Assembly: GCA_910588015.1 (NCBI GenBank)
Contig: CAJUOK010000014.1
Span: 1-34,273 of the forward strand
Length of the DNA stretch: 34,273 nucleotides
Reading direction: 5' to 3'
Source: an uncultured Christensenellaceae bacterium
Lineage (GTDB): Bacteria; Bacillota; Clostridia; Christensenellales; UBA3700
Shown piece after piece: positions 1 through 7,506 of the stretch; within the stretch, counting starts at the first letter, position 1; the number at the start of each line of letters is the position of its first letter. A program made the position numbers and the translations under genes. The notes beneath the pieces were generated by a model. That model did no database searches and was not told the DNA's origin. It saw only the letters and a list, made by a program, of their open reading frames with translations.

Positions 1-1725
1 TATAAGCTTCAGGTATTAAAAGATATAGATAAAAAACTTGACGCCACGCTTAAAGAAAATCAAAAAGAATTTGTATTGAGAGAGCAGATGAAGGTTATTA
101 AAAAGGAACTCGGCGACGAGGATAATGAAATCGAGGAACTTTCTCAAAGAATTCAAGACCTTAAGGCGTCGGAAGATATAAAAAACAAATTGCAAAAAGA
201 ATTGAGCAGGATGCAGAGAATGAACGTTACGTCGCCCGAATTTGCTATTTTGCGCAATTATCTCGACGTTGCGTTATCGTTGCCTTGGGGGGAATATACC
301 CAAGACGATTTTGACCTCGCGCATATAAGGCAAGTATTGGATAAAGAGCATTACGGAATAGAAAAGGTAAAAAATAGAATTATCGAGGCTATAGCAGTTA
401 AGAAGTTGGCGGGAGAAAAAAATAAAGCTCCCATCATATGTCTCGTGGGTTCTCCCGGTGTTGGTAAAACTTCTATTGCCCAATCTATAGCCAGAGCGTT
501 GGGTAAAGAATATATTCATATGAGTTTGGGCGGAATTAGAGACGAGGCTGAAATAAGAGGGCATAGAAAAACTTATATCGGCGCTATGCCGGGAAGAATT
601 ATTTCCTGTATGTCTAAGGCGAAGACAAGTAATCCGTTGTTTTTGTTGGACGAGATAGATAAGATGACTCAAGATATGAGGGGTGACCCGTCAAGCGCAA
701 TGCTAGAAGTATTGGACCCCAATCAAAACGCCAATTTTAGAGACAATTATCTCGAATTGCCTTTTGATTTGTCGCAAGTAATGTTTATTATGACGGCAAA
801 TTCTCTTTCCAATATTCAAAAACCCCTATTAGATAGAATGGAAATTATCGAAATGGAGGGCTATACGGTAGAAGAAAAGCTTGAAATAGCCAAAAGGTAT
901 CTTATTGACAAACAAAAAGAGCAAAACGGAATCGAGACTTGCGACGTTGAGTTTGAAGATAGCGCTATAGAAGCTATCATTGACGGATATACCAGAGAAT
1001 CTGGCGTCAGGGAGTTGGAGAGACAAATAGCCAACGTATGCCGTAAGATAGCGACCAAAATCGTGGGCGGCGAAAACGTCGAATATATAGTTACCAAAGA
1101 CGATTTGGCAGAATATCTCGGCGCGGTAAAATACCAAGGCGACGACGGGGTAGTTGGCGGAGAAGTCGGAGCGGTAAACGGCTTGGCTTGGACAAGCGTC
1201 GGCGGAGTTACAATGCCTATAGAGGTGCGCTTGTTGCCTTACGGTAGCGGAAAAATACTGCTTACCGGCAGTTTGGGCGACGTGATGAAGGAATCTGCGG
1301 AGATAGCGGTTTCGCTTATAAAGAGCCGCGCCGCCTCTATCGGCGTGCCCGAAGAGGCTTTTAATAAACAGGATATTCATATACACGTTCCTGCCGGCGC
1401 TACGCCAAAAGACGGTCCAAGCGCGGGAATTGCCTTATCTACTGCCGTTTTGTCGGCTTTTATCGGCAAACCTGTGACAGAAGGGCTTGCGATGACGGGA
1501 GAAGTTACTTTGCGCGGCAAGGTACTTGCCATAGGCGGGCTTAAGGAAAAGACGCTAGCGGCGTTGAGAAGCGGTATTAAAACTGTAATTATACCAAAAC
1601 AAAACGAAAAAGATATGTTGGAATTGCCAAACAGCGTTAAGGATAACGTCGAATTCATATTGGCTGATAATATATCCACCGTTTTCAATAAGGCGTGCGG
1701 AGTAAACTTTGACTATGGAAATTAA
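1..1725 (+). CDS. lon: ATP-dependent Lon protease, 5' end outside window
   Basis: This is the C-terminal 574 residues of Lon, the cytosolic AAA+ serine protease that unfolds and degrades misfolded and regulatory proteins. The frame is open from the first base, so the true start and roughly the first 200 residues (the substrate-binding N domain) are missing. In-window residue 25 onward carries the helical segment with LREQMK. The Walker A motif GSPGVGKT is at in-window residues 150-157, and Walker B (FLLDEID) follows. The protease domain has the catalytic serine in KDGPSAGIA (in-window residue 474) and the catalytic lysine in RGKVLAIGG (about 507), so the active site is complete. The stop codon lies inside engB. 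The lon-engB order is common in Bacillota. Identity is secure; only the start is unknown. Confidence 0.97.
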   Translation, partial: YKLQVLKDIDKKLDATLKENQKEFVLREQMKVIKKELGDEDNEIEELSQRIQDLKASEDIKNKLQKELSRMQRMNVTSPEFAILRNYLDVALSLPWGEYTQDDFDLAHIRQVLDKEHYGIEKVKNRIIEAIAVKKLAGEKNKAPIICLVGSPGVGKTSIAQSIARALGKEYIHMSLGGIRDEAEIRGHRKTYIGAMPGRIISCMSKAKTSNPLFLLDEIDKMTQDMRGDPSSAMLEVLDPNQNANFRDNYLELPFDLSQVMFIMTANSLSNIQKPLLDRMEIIEMEGYTVEEKLEIAKRYLIDKQKEQNGIETCDVEFEDSAIEAIIDGYTRESGVRELERQIANVCRKIATKIVGGENVEYIVTKDDLAEYLGAVKYQGDDGVVGGEVGAVNGLAWTSVGGVTMPIEVRLLPYGSGKILLTGSLGDVMKESAEIAVSLIKSRAASIGVPEEAFNKQDIHIHVPAGATPKDGPSAGIALSTAVLSAFIGKPVTEGLAMTGEVTLRGKVLAIGGLKEKTLAALRSGIKTVIIPKQNEKDMLELPNSVKDNVEFILADNISTVFNKACGVNFDYGN

Positions 1726-2308
1726 GCAGTGCAGATTCGTCACGTCGGCGGCTAGCAGTAAAAACTGTATTGATTACGGAATGCCCGAGATTGCAATAGC
1801 GGGTAAGTCTAACGTGGGCAAGTCGACTTTTATCAACTATTTGGTCAACAATAAAAGTATGGCGAAGACTTCGTCTACTCCCGGTAAGACTCGTCTTTTG
1901 AACTATTTTGAAATAAATAAAGGGGAGCTTATGCTTGTGGACTTGCCTGGCTACGGCTACGCCAAAGTGTCGGATTCTGTTAAGAACAGTTGGGACGACC
2001 TTATCGGGGGATACCTGCTTAACAGCAAAAGGCTTATCAACGTTTTGTTGCTCGTCGATATAAGGCACGAGCCGACTGCGCTTGACAAACAGATGGTTGC
2101 GTATATGCATCACTACGGTATCCCGTTTTGTGTTATAGCGACGAAATGCGATAAAGTTTCGCGTATGGTTTGCAATAAACAAAAGGGTATTATAGCAAGC
2201 GCTCTTTGTATCGGAACCGATAACGTTATGACGGTTTCTTCCAATGCGAAAATGGGCAAAGAGCAAGTTTTGGAAAAAATAGAGCATTTAATAAATACTT
2301 ACAATTAG
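1709..2308 (+). CDS. engB: Ribosome biogenesis GTPase EngB (YsxC/YihA)
   Basis: EngB is a small TRAFAC GTPase needed for assembly of the 50S ribosomal subunit. The protein is about 200 residues, the usual family length. It shows G1 GKSNVGKST, the G2 region with SSTPGKTR, G3 DLPGYGYA and G4 TKCDK, so all nucleotide-binding motifs are present. It overlaps the lon stop codon, implying translational coupling. Two starts are possible: TTG at 1709, six bases after a GGAG at 1699-1702, and ATG at 1715, twelve bases after it. The TTG is preferred here because of Shine-Dalgarno spacing, but the ATG adds only a two-residue difference and cannot be excluded. A terminator about 100 bases downstream closes the lon-engB unit. 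Confidence 0.95.
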   Translation: MTMEIKQCRFVTSAASSKNCIDYGMPEIAIAGKSNVGKSTFINYLVNNKSMAKTSSTPGKTRLLNYFEINKGELMLVDLPGYGYAKVSDSVKNSWDDLIGGYLLNSKRLINVLLLVDIRHEPTALDKQMVAYMHHYGIPFCVIATKCDKVSRMVCNKQKGIIASALCIGTDNVMTVSSNAKMGKEQVLEKIEHLINTYN

Positions 2309-2411
2309 ACGCATAAATACTTAATAATTCTTAATTAGTTGAATTTTTGTAATAAAATTCTATAAAATAGACAAATAAAGAGTGTTTATAAATATATAAG
2401 GTAAAGCTTCT

Positions 2412-2435
2412 AATAAAGACTTGCTTTATTTTTTT
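2412..2435 (+). terminator. Rho-independent terminator after lon-engB
   Basis: A perfect 7-bp stem, AATAAAG at 2412-2418 and CTTTATT at 2424-2430, encloses a 5-base loop and is followed by a run of T. The stem is AT-rich, but the architecture is classical. It lies 104 bases after the engB stop. A possible weak promoter, TTGAAT (2339-2344) and TATAAA (2361-2366) spaced by 16 bases, precedes it, so a very short transcript between the two is conceivable. No ORF is visible there. Confidence 0.7.
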
Positions 2436-2463
2436 GTGTAACATTTATTGCCGATATCGAATA

Positions 2464-2500
2464 TATAATTGTGAGCATACAAAATTCTGTGTGCAATTAT
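2464..2500 (+). promoter_or_regulatory. Candidate promoter -10 and inverted repeat before the Cys-rich gene
   Basis: TATAAT at 2464-2469 could be a -10 element, but no good -35 hexamer sits 17 bases upstream. It overlaps an inverted repeat with arms ATAATTG (2465-2471) and CAATTAT (2494-2500). The repeat could be an operator or, if transcription starts further upstream, an RNA hairpin ahead of the AGGAGG at 2511-2516. A CATACAAA at 2476-2483 resembles a SigE -10, but it lacks a matching -35. The function is undecided. Confidence 0.3.
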
Positions 2501-2524
2501 GACAGTTAATAGGAGGAAGAATAT

Positions 2525-3208
2525 ATGTCATTTTCTAATAATTGCAAATCCGATAAAATACCCGGTCCGATAAGAGGGAACGGCGGTTTGAACGGCATTT
2601 GCGAAAGGGTGTGCATACAGTGTGACAAGGTATTGGATATGTGTATGCGACAGGAGACTCTTACGGATTTGAGCGTTACTCTTACGGATATCGAGCCCGC
2701 TACGGGGTTGGTTGCGCCGTATACTTTTATCAGCGCCAACGCTTTGAGCTCGCAGGCAAACTTGAGCGATATTATAGTAACGCCGCTTAAGGACGACAAT
2801 TGCTCGTCGAGAGTTCAGTGCACGATAAGCGTGCCGATGCAAGTTCATTTTGTGGACGCAAACGGAACCAGAGGCGTAGGCAAGGCAACGCTGTCGGTCA
2901 GCAGAGACGTTGTATTACATACGTCGGCTCCGTCTGTAATGCCTTATTCGATAGTAGCTTCGGCGTCGCTATACAGCGCAAGAGGAGCGTACGTAAGCGA
3001 TAGCGAATTTACTCTTACGGTATGTCTTACCACTATATTAAAGGTTATTATGCAAGTGCATCTGCTTGTGCCGAGCTATGGATATTGTTATATACCGCCG
3101 TGTCAGGACTTCAACGAACAAGTTTGCGACGGCTTCTTCGATTTGCCGCTTTATCCCCAAGAATGCGGTGTCGAAAACCGTTGTAAATGCAATCTTAACA
3201 ACAACTGA
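2525..3208 (+). CDS. Cysteine-rich conserved hypothetical protein, possible spore-surface protein
   Basis: This 227-residue protein has 14 cysteines. Most are clustered at the ends: around residues 22-38 (CERVCIQCDK and DMCMRQ) and in the last 50 residues (SYGYCYIPPCQ, then four more before an NNN tail). The middle is Ser/Thr/Val-rich and looks like beta-strand sequence, with no membrane segment and no signal peptide. I recognise the pattern of a Cys-rich head, beta body and a YGYC-PPC motif from uncharacterised Clostridia proteins, but I cannot name a family from sequence alone. A cysteine-rich, secretion-signal-free protein in a spore former suggests a cross-linked coat or exosporium component; that is inference. 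It has a strong AGGAGG eight bases before the ATG and is flanked by a terminator and a GC-rich hairpin, so it is probably monocistronic. Confidence 0.85.
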   Translation: MSFSNNCKSDKIPGPIRGNGGLNGICERVCIQCDKVLDMCMRQETLTDLSVTLTDIEPATGLVAPYTFISANALSSQANLSDIIVTPLKDDNCSSRVQCTISVPMQVHFVDANGTRGVGKATLSVSRDVVLHTSAPSVMPYSIVASASLYSARGAYVSDSEFTLTVCLTTILKVIMQVHLLVPSYGYCYIPPCQDFNEQVCDGFFDLPLYPQECGVENRCKCNLNNN

Positions 3209-3223
3209 CGAAATCAACTATAC

Positions 3224-3258
3224 GACGGCGCGCAATACGCGCTGCCAAGCGCGCCGTC
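3224..3258 (+). terminator. GC-rich hairpin after the Cys-rich gene, probable terminator
   Basis: A perfect 10-bp stem, GACGGCGCGC at 3224-3233 pairing with GCGCGCCGTC at 3249-3258, begins 15 bases after the stop codon. It stands out sharply in AT-rich surroundings. There is no clean T run after it, only an AT-rich stretch, so it could be a weak terminator or a 3'-end stabilising structure. Confidence 0.55.
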
Positions 3259-3324
3259 TATATAATATATTATAAATATTTTATCAAATTCTTTGGTTTT
3301 ATCGGAAGTGAGCGAAGAAAAGGG

Positions 3325-3353
3325 TTGTTAAAAATTTTTAATAATGCTATAAT
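3325..3353 (+). promoter_or_regulatory. SigA-type promoter giving a leaderless start
   Basis: TTGTTA (3325-3330) and a perfect TATAAT (3348-3353) are separated by 17 bases. The ATG of the next gene begins exactly six bases after the -10, at the expected transcription start. No ribosome binding site is present. Confidence 0.75.
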
Positions 3354-3359
3354 TCATAT

Positions 3360-4046
3360 ATGAATATTTACGCCATAAGCGATTTGCATTTATCATTTTC
3401 GCAGGACAAGCCAATGGATATTTTCGGGGCTTGTTGGGAAGGTCATTGGCAGAAGATATGCGATGATTGGAATGCGCGGGTAAAAGACGACGACGTCGTG
3501 CTGATAGCCGGCGATATATCGTGGGCTATGACGTTGGAAAACGCTATGACGGATATAGCGGAAGTGGCAAAACTTCCCGGTAAGAAGGTATTTATAAAGG
3601 GCAATCACGATTATTGGTGGAGTTCTGTGTCTAGATTGAGGAATGCGCTTCCCAAAGATTGCTATGCGATTCAGAACGACGCGTTAAGATTTGACGGGGT
3701 TGTTGTGTGCGGAGCTCGACTTTGGAATCTTACCAATCAGAGTTCTTCCGATAAGAAGATTGCCGAACGCGAAAAAATAAGATTGGAGCTGACTCTTAAA
3801 GAAGCGGCGAGAATTAGGCGCGACGAAGATAAACTTTTGGTAATGTGTCACTTTCCGCCTTTTGACGTTACGTTGGCGGACAGCGACTATACTGCAATAA
3901 TAGAGAATAGCAAAGCCGACGCGGTCATTTACGGACATTTGCACGGTAAAGATTGCAGGGCAGTTAAATATATCGAGAGAAAAGGCGTAAAATATTATTT
4001 GACGTCTTGCGACCAAGTTGAAAATAAATTGGTAAAGATTCTATAG
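3360..4046 (+). CDS. Calcineurin-like metallophosphoesterase
   Basis: This 228-residue cytosolic phosphohydrolase belongs to the calcineurin-like superfamily and resembles the predicted-phosphohydrolase group of Clostridia. The metal-binding motifs occur in order: D-L-H near the N terminus (SDLHLS), GDISW, GNHDYWW, a histidine in CHFPP, and GHLHG near the C terminus. All conserved metal ligands appear intact. No signal peptide or membrane segment is visible. The physiological substrate cannot be inferred. The start ATG has no Shine-Dalgarno sequence and sits six bases after TATAAT, pointing to a leaderless mRNA. No terminator hairpin was found after it. Catalytic class is near certain; biological role is unknown. 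Confidence 0.92.
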   Translation: MNIYAISDLHLSFSQDKPMDIFGACWEGHWQKICDDWNARVKDDDVVLIAGDISWAMTLENAMTDIAEVAKLPGKKVFIKGNHDYWWSSVSRLRNALPKDCYAIQNDALRFDGVVVCGARLWNLTNQSSSDKKIAEREKIRLELTLKEAARIRRDEDKLLVMCHFPPFDVTLADSDYTAIIENSKADAVIYGHLHGKDCRAVKYIERKGVKYYLTSCDQVENKLVKIL

Positions 4047-4229
4047 CTTTAATAGATATTTGCAAGTTGAATTAATCAACGAGACAACGATATTTTTGAT
4101 TTTTATTATATTTTAATACCAAAATCCAATCTATGAATAAAAGAGGAGAAATATAGGGCTCAAACCTAAATGTTAGAGCTTTGGATATATTTTTCCTTTT
4201 GGCTTTCCAATTTTTTCCCAAAAGTGCGA

Positions 4230-4245
4230 TTTTTATCGATAAAAA
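4230..4245. repeat. 16-bp perfect palindrome
   Basis: Five T, ATCGAT and five A form a fully self-complementary site. It lies about 160 bases upstream of the mraZ promoter. It could be a protein-binding site; nothing in the sequence assigns it to a regulator. Confidence 0.5.
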
Positions 4246-4304
4246 CAGAAAAATTCAGTTATTTAGAAACTGTAAAAATTATTAAAATGACTTATATAAA
4301 TTTT

Positions 4305-4332
4305 TATTATATACTATTTATAGTATATAATA
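4305..4332. repeat. 12-bp inverted repeat with 4-base loop
   Basis: The arms at 4305-4316 and 4321-4332 are perfectly complementary around a TTTA loop and are almost entirely A/T. The repeat sits 72 bases upstream of the mraZ -35. It is a candidate operator or a site of cruciform formation. There is no T run, and it is not placed after a gene, so a terminator is unlikely. Confidence 0.55.
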
Positions 4333-4404
4333 TTTAGAAATTACAATATAAAATTAAATATTTAAAAATTTGGGAAAATTTTGGAATTTTTTTTATCAAT
4401 TTTA

Positions 4405-4433
4405 TTGACAAGAGAAAGGTTTATTTGTATAAT
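4405..4433 (+). promoter_or_regulatory. Perfect consensus SigA promoter of the dcw cluster (PmraZ)
   Basis: TTGACA (4405-4410) and TATAAT (4428-4433) are both perfect and 17 bases apart. Transcription should start near 4440, which leaves a leader of about 20 bases containing the mraZ ribosome binding site. This position excludes an upstream in-frame ATG at 4436 as the mraZ start. Confidence 0.9.
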
Positions 4434-4459
4434 AAATGTGTAACAGTAAAGGAGACGCA

Positions 4460-4915
4460 ATGAAATCACTTTTCGGTAACATAAATATTCAAGCGGATGA
4501 AAGAGGGCGTATGAGAATACCGTCGTCGTTTCGCGAATATTTTGGCGACAGCGAACTTTACTGTACGAGAATCAACGGAGCAAAGTGCCTGACTATTTTC
4601 GGACAGGACGTTATGGATAAGCTCTTTGCTCAAATGGGCGGTCAGACCGAGATTGGAGAGACGGAGAACTATTGCAGAATGAGAGACTTTCTCGACAGCA
4701 TACACACTATCTCCGAAGATAAGCAAAAGCGCTTTACGATATCTCAAGACGACGACGGCTCGATATTTGAAGTAGAACGCAATATGGTCTTTGTCGGAAT
4801 GTTCAATAAGTTGGAACTTTGGAGAAAGAGCGACTACGACGAATACAAGGCTGCTCGCAAGAAGACCACGGGAGGAGTTATGACGAATTCCGAGGGCAAA
4901 GCGTTGACTTGGTGA
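4460..4915 (+). CDS. mraZ: Transcriptional regulator MraZ
   Basis: MraZ is a DNA-binding protein with two swapped-hairpin AbrB-like domains; in other bacteria it represses its own dcw operon. The product is 151 residues. The N-terminal module (FGN then ADERGRMRIPSSFR) and a second module around KQKRFTISQDDD are both visible. The C-terminal domain is somewhat divergent from the usual GRI-P pattern. The ATG at 4460 follows AAAGGAG with good spacing. An in-frame ATG at 4436 lies upstream of the predicted transcription start and is rejected. The gene begins the dcw cluster and is four bases from rsmH, as expected. Autoregulation is known for the family; a clear binding-site array is not seen here. 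Confidence 0.95.
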   Translation: MKSLFGNINIQADERGRMRIPSSFREYFGDSELYCTRINGAKCLTIFGQDVMDKLFAQMGGQTEIGETENYCRMRDFLDSIHTISEDKQKRFTISQDDDGSIFEVERNMVFVGMFNKLELWRKSDYDEYKAARKKTTGGVMTNSEGKALTW

Positions 4916-4919
4916 CGGG

Positions 4920-5852
4920 ATGGAATTCAAGCACAAGCCGGTGATGCTCGATGAATGTATCGACGGACTTAAGATAAATCCCGAAGGCACTTATTTGGAC
5001 TGTACGCTTGGAGGCGGAGGTCACAGCAGCAAGATAGTTGAAAGACTCAAAGGCGGAAAGCTGATAGCCGTCGATAAAGACGAAGACGCGTTGAAAAGCG
5101 CAAAAGAACGGCTTAAGGCGTATGAAGACAAAATCATCTATATTCGCGACGATTTCAAAAACGTTTGCAGACATATTGACGAACTGGGCGTTGAGAAATT
5201 GGACGGAGTGTTGATAGATTTGGGAGTTTCGTCATATCAGCTAGACAATGCGGAAAGAGGTTTTTCCTACAACGCAGACGCGCCGCTCGATATGAGAATG
5301 GACAGAAGTCAGTCGTTGGACGCAAGACAAGTCGTCAACGAATATTCTCAAGAGAGATTGGCGGATATAATATGGCGGTACGGAGAAGACAAACTTTCTC
5401 GCGTGATAGCAAAGGACGTCGTGGAATATCGCAAGACAAAAGAGATTGAGACGACGGGAGAGCTTGCAAAGATAATAGAAGAGGCATATCCGGCAAAACT
5501 CAGATGGAAGTTCGGAAATCCTTGCAAAAGAACCTTTCAAGCGATAAGGATAGAAGTAAACAAAGAGCTGGAAGAGCTGGATAAGATAGTCGGCGATTTG
5601 GCTTTGAGGTTGAAAGTAGGTGGAAGAATATGTATCATAACGTTCCACTCTTTGGAGGACAGGATAGTAAAAAGGGCGTTTGTAGAGCTCAATAAAGAGT
5701 GCGTCTGTCCTCCGCATCAACCGATATGTACTTGCGGAAAAAGAAGAGAGGTAAATATTATTACCAAAAAGCCTTTGACGGCAACAGACAAAGAACTTTC
5801 GGATAATTCGCGTGCGAGTTGCGCAAAATTGCGGATAGCGGAAAGAGTGTAA
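4920..5852 (+). CDS. rsmH: 16S rRNA (cytosine-1402-N4)-methyltransferase RsmH
   Basis: RsmH (MraW) transfers a methyl group from S-adenosylmethionine to N4 of C1402 in the ribosomal P site. The protein is 310 residues, the standard length. It carries the N-terminal HKPVMLDE, the SAM-binding stretch DCTLGGGGHS, DLGVSSYQLD and the C-terminal ITFHSLEDRIVKR. It starts four bases after the mraZ stop with only a weak Shine-Dalgarno sequence, so it is probably translationally coupled to mraZ. Position directly after mraZ is the conserved dcw order. Confidence 0.97.
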   Translation: MEFKHKPVMLDECIDGLKINPEGTYLDCTLGGGGHSSKIVERLKGGKLIAVDKDEDALKSAKERLKAYEDKIIYIRDDFKNVCRHIDELGVEKLDGVLIDLGVSSYQLDNAERGFSYNADAPLDMRMDRSQSLDARQVVNEYSQERLADIIWRYGEDKLSRVIAKDVVEYRKTKEIETTGELAKIIEEAYPAKLRWKFGNPCKRTFQAIRIEVNKELEELDKIVGDLALRLKVGGRICIITFHSLEDRIVKRAFVELNKECVCPPHQPICTCGKRREVNIITKKPLTATDKELSDNSRASCAKLRIAERV

Positions 5853-5908
5853 AAATAAAAAAATTGTATAGAAATTAATATAAGGTGTATTAGACGAGGA
5901 GGTGTATT

Positions 5909-6550
5909 ATGGCATTCGCAGTAAAAGACAGAAGAGCGCAGGAAGATTATGCCAATTATGAGCAGCAAATTCCCGACAGAGACGTATTTTACAGACAGGC
6001 GGGCAATCCGCAAAATATCTATATGCAAGGGGGGTATAACGGTTATCAATATTCTCCCGAATATAGCAATGCTCAACAACAGGAGTATCAGCAGCCGCAA
6101 TACACGGGTTATTTCCAAAGTCAGGCGTCGCAGTACGTCAACAACGGTTTTAACGCTCCGCAGTATAATTTTATAACGCCGCAAGAACAGTATCGTCAAG
6201 ATATGCAGTTCAACCAAAACTATGACCGCAGCGTTCAGGCAAAGAAAATCAGCAGAGAGAGAGTCGGCAAAAAGAATATCAACAAAGATATGATAAAAAT
6301 CGTCGTGACCATAATGGTTGTAGCGTTGGCGATTTGCGGACTTTTGATAGCAAATCAATTTATATCGGCAAATCAAGCGCAGGCGGCTGACGACGTGCAA
6401 AATATCGACAGCGATTTGCTTGCAAGCGTAGTAGAAGAAGACGGAAGCACAACTGTTGCCAACGTAACGCTTATCCCCGAGTATGAATATGAGCAAAGCA
6501 CCAATTGGTTCGACAAGCTTTGCGACGCTTTGGGCGGCAAACTAAAATAA
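5909..6550 (+). CDS. Gln/Tyr-rich single-pass membrane protein in the ftsL position
   Basis: This 213-residue protein has no family I can name. Residues 1-110 are hydrophilic and very rich in Gln, Tyr and Asn, of low complexity. Residues 111-130 are basic (KK, RER and KK clusters), residues about 130-149 form one membrane helix, and the last 60 residues, predicted outside, are acidic with Trp near the end. The dcw position between rsmH and the PBP is where ftsL normally sits, and FtsL is also a bitopic protein with a short cytoplasmic side. However, the outer part here lacks the leucine-rich coiled coil expected of FtsL, and the cytoplasmic part is far too long. It may be a lineage-specific replacement or an unrelated protein. 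A strong GAGGAGG precedes the ATG, and a terminator follows. Confidence 0.85.
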   Translation: MAFAVKDRRAQEDYANYEQQIPDRDVFYRQAGNPQNIYMQGGYNGYQYSPEYSNAQQQEYQQPQYTGYFQSQASQYVNNGFNAPQYNFITPQEQYRQDMQFNQNYDRSVQAKKISRERVGKKNINKDMIKIVVTIMVVALAICGLLIANQFISANQAQAADDVQNIDSDLLASVVEEDGSTTVANVTLIPEYEYEQSTNWFDKLCDALGGKLK

Positions 6551-6586
6551 GACTTTCACACACTCCATCTTAATATATTTAACTAC

Positions 6587-6614
6587 AAAAGGACGGCTAT
6601 GAAGCCGTCTTTTT
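6587..6614 (+). terminator. Strong Rho-independent terminator
   Basis: GACGGCT (6592-6598) pairs perfectly with AGCCGTC (6603-6609) around an ATGA loop. AAAA before and five T after the stem extend the pairing. It closes the mraZ-rsmH-membrane protein unit and splits the dcw cluster into separate transcription units. Confidence 0.92.
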
Positions 6615-6617
6615 GTA

Positions 6618-6646
6618 TTGCGTTTTTTATAGTTTTGCCGTATAAT
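6618..6646 (+). promoter_or_regulatory. SigA-type promoter giving a leaderless start for the GNAT gene
   Basis: TTGCGT (6618-6623) and a perfect TATAAT (6641-6646) are 17 bases apart and lie immediately after the terminator. The ATG at 6653 is six bases after the -10, and no Shine-Dalgarno sequence exists. Confidence 0.75.
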
Positions 6647-6652
6647 TTAAAT

Positions 6653-7408
6653 ATGCAAACTATAGAAAAGACTTTGGAATATCATCCGCTTGTTATGACT
6701 TTAGACGATTTGACGGGCGCGCCCGTTTACGAATTGCCGCGAGGATATAAATTTGTTTTTTGGCAAGACGACTCTGATTGCATTGCTTGGCAGGATATTC
6801 ATTTGTCTACCGGCGAATTTGCGTCTATTGAAGAGGCAGAGCAAGCATTTAGAGATTATTTGGGAGTTTTTTATAATAATCTTTGCGAAAGATGCCTGTT
6901 TATCGAAAATCAAAAAGGAGAAAAGATTGCTACCGCGACTGTATCTCCAACGGTTGAGTTGGGATATAACTGTGTGATAGATTGGCTTGCAATATCCGGA
7001 AAATGTCAAGGAAGAGGTCTTGCAAGACCTTTGATTTCGCGCGTATTGAGACTGGCAAGAGAATTGGGATACGACAAGATTGCATTGCATACGCAGACTC
7101 ATACTTGGCTTGCGGCCAAGCTTTATCTCGATTTTGGTTTTGCGCCTTATAACGTCGAAGATATAAGAGGATGGAAAATTCTCAAGACTTTGACAAATCA
7201 TATTTCTTTGAAAGACTTCCAACCTCTCGATGAAGATTTTACAGATAAATTGACGTTAAATATAAAGAGTAATTTGGATAAATTGTACAAAGATTATATT
7301 TACAGCGTTTGGTATATAAACGGGAGAAACGACGTTTTCGTAAATTCCAACGGTAAATTTTATAAATATAAATTTTACGACAACGGCAACAGACTGGAGT
7401 TGAGCTGA
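6653..7408 (+). CDS. GNAT-family N-acetyltransferase
   Basis: This is a 251-residue protein with a Gcn5-related acetyltransferase fold at roughly residues 25-170. The acetyl-CoA-binding motif A is seen as IDWLAISGKCQGRGLARPL, followed by an LYLDFGF-type motif B. The remaining 75 residues form an additional C-terminal part rich in Lys, Asp and Tyr that I do not recognise. The substrate is unknown. A longer reading frame begins inside the preceding terminator hairpin, but the ATG at 6653 agrees with the promoter. The gene lies inside the dcw cluster yet has its own promoter and a terminator before it, so it is an insertion rather than a usual dcw member. A role in cell wall or division is not supported by sequence. 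Confidence 0.9.
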   Translation: MQTIEKTLEYHPLVMTLDDLTGAPVYELPRGYKFVFWQDDSDCIAWQDIHLSTGEFASIEEAEQAFRDYLGVFYNNLCERCLFIENQKGEKIATATVSPTVELGYNCVIDWLAISGKCQGRGLARPLISRVLRLARELGYDKIALHTQTHTWLAAKLYLDFGFAPYNVEDIRGWKILKTLTNHISLKDFQPLDEDFTDKLTLNIKSNLDKLYKDYIYSVWYINGRNDVFVNSNGKFYKYKFYDNGNRLELS

Positions 7409-7506
7409 ATTTTTAACTTCTTGATTTAATTTTAACAGAATATTTTTACAACCTGTCCAATATTATATTGTAGAACAAGTTCAATTTGATTGTTTTGGAG
7501 TGTATT

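Larger units (their letters stand above)
4047..4404. other. AT-rich gene-free stretch with palindromes upstream of mraZ
   Basis: About 360 bases carry no convincing gene. Visible structure consists of a 7-bp inverted repeat (CTTTTGG and CCAAAAG near 4197-4226), a 16-base perfect palindrome at 4230-4245 and a 12-bp inverted repeat at 4305-4332. Near the promoter there are two TGG-containing pentamers (TGGGA at 4371, TGGAA at 4382), loosely like the tandem TGGG boxes bound by MraZ. The pentamer spacing is one base longer than the usual period, so this resemblance is weak. Confidence 0.5.

Noticed and set aside
2457..2483. SigE-type promoter for the Cys-rich gene based on CATACAAA
   Set aside because: The -10 match is good, but no ATATT-like -35 lies at 14-15 bases upstream; the nearest candidates are at 11 and 18.
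4170..4337. 55-codon hydrophobic ORF in the gap before mraZ
   Set aside because: It has no Shine-Dalgarno sequence and no -10 at the leaderless distance. Its composition is what AT-rich DNA gives by chance, and it runs through the palindromes.
4436..4459. Upstream ATG extending MraZ by eight residues
   Set aside because: It lies between the -10 and the predicted transcription start, so it would not be transcribed. The ATG at 4460 has a good ribosome binding site.
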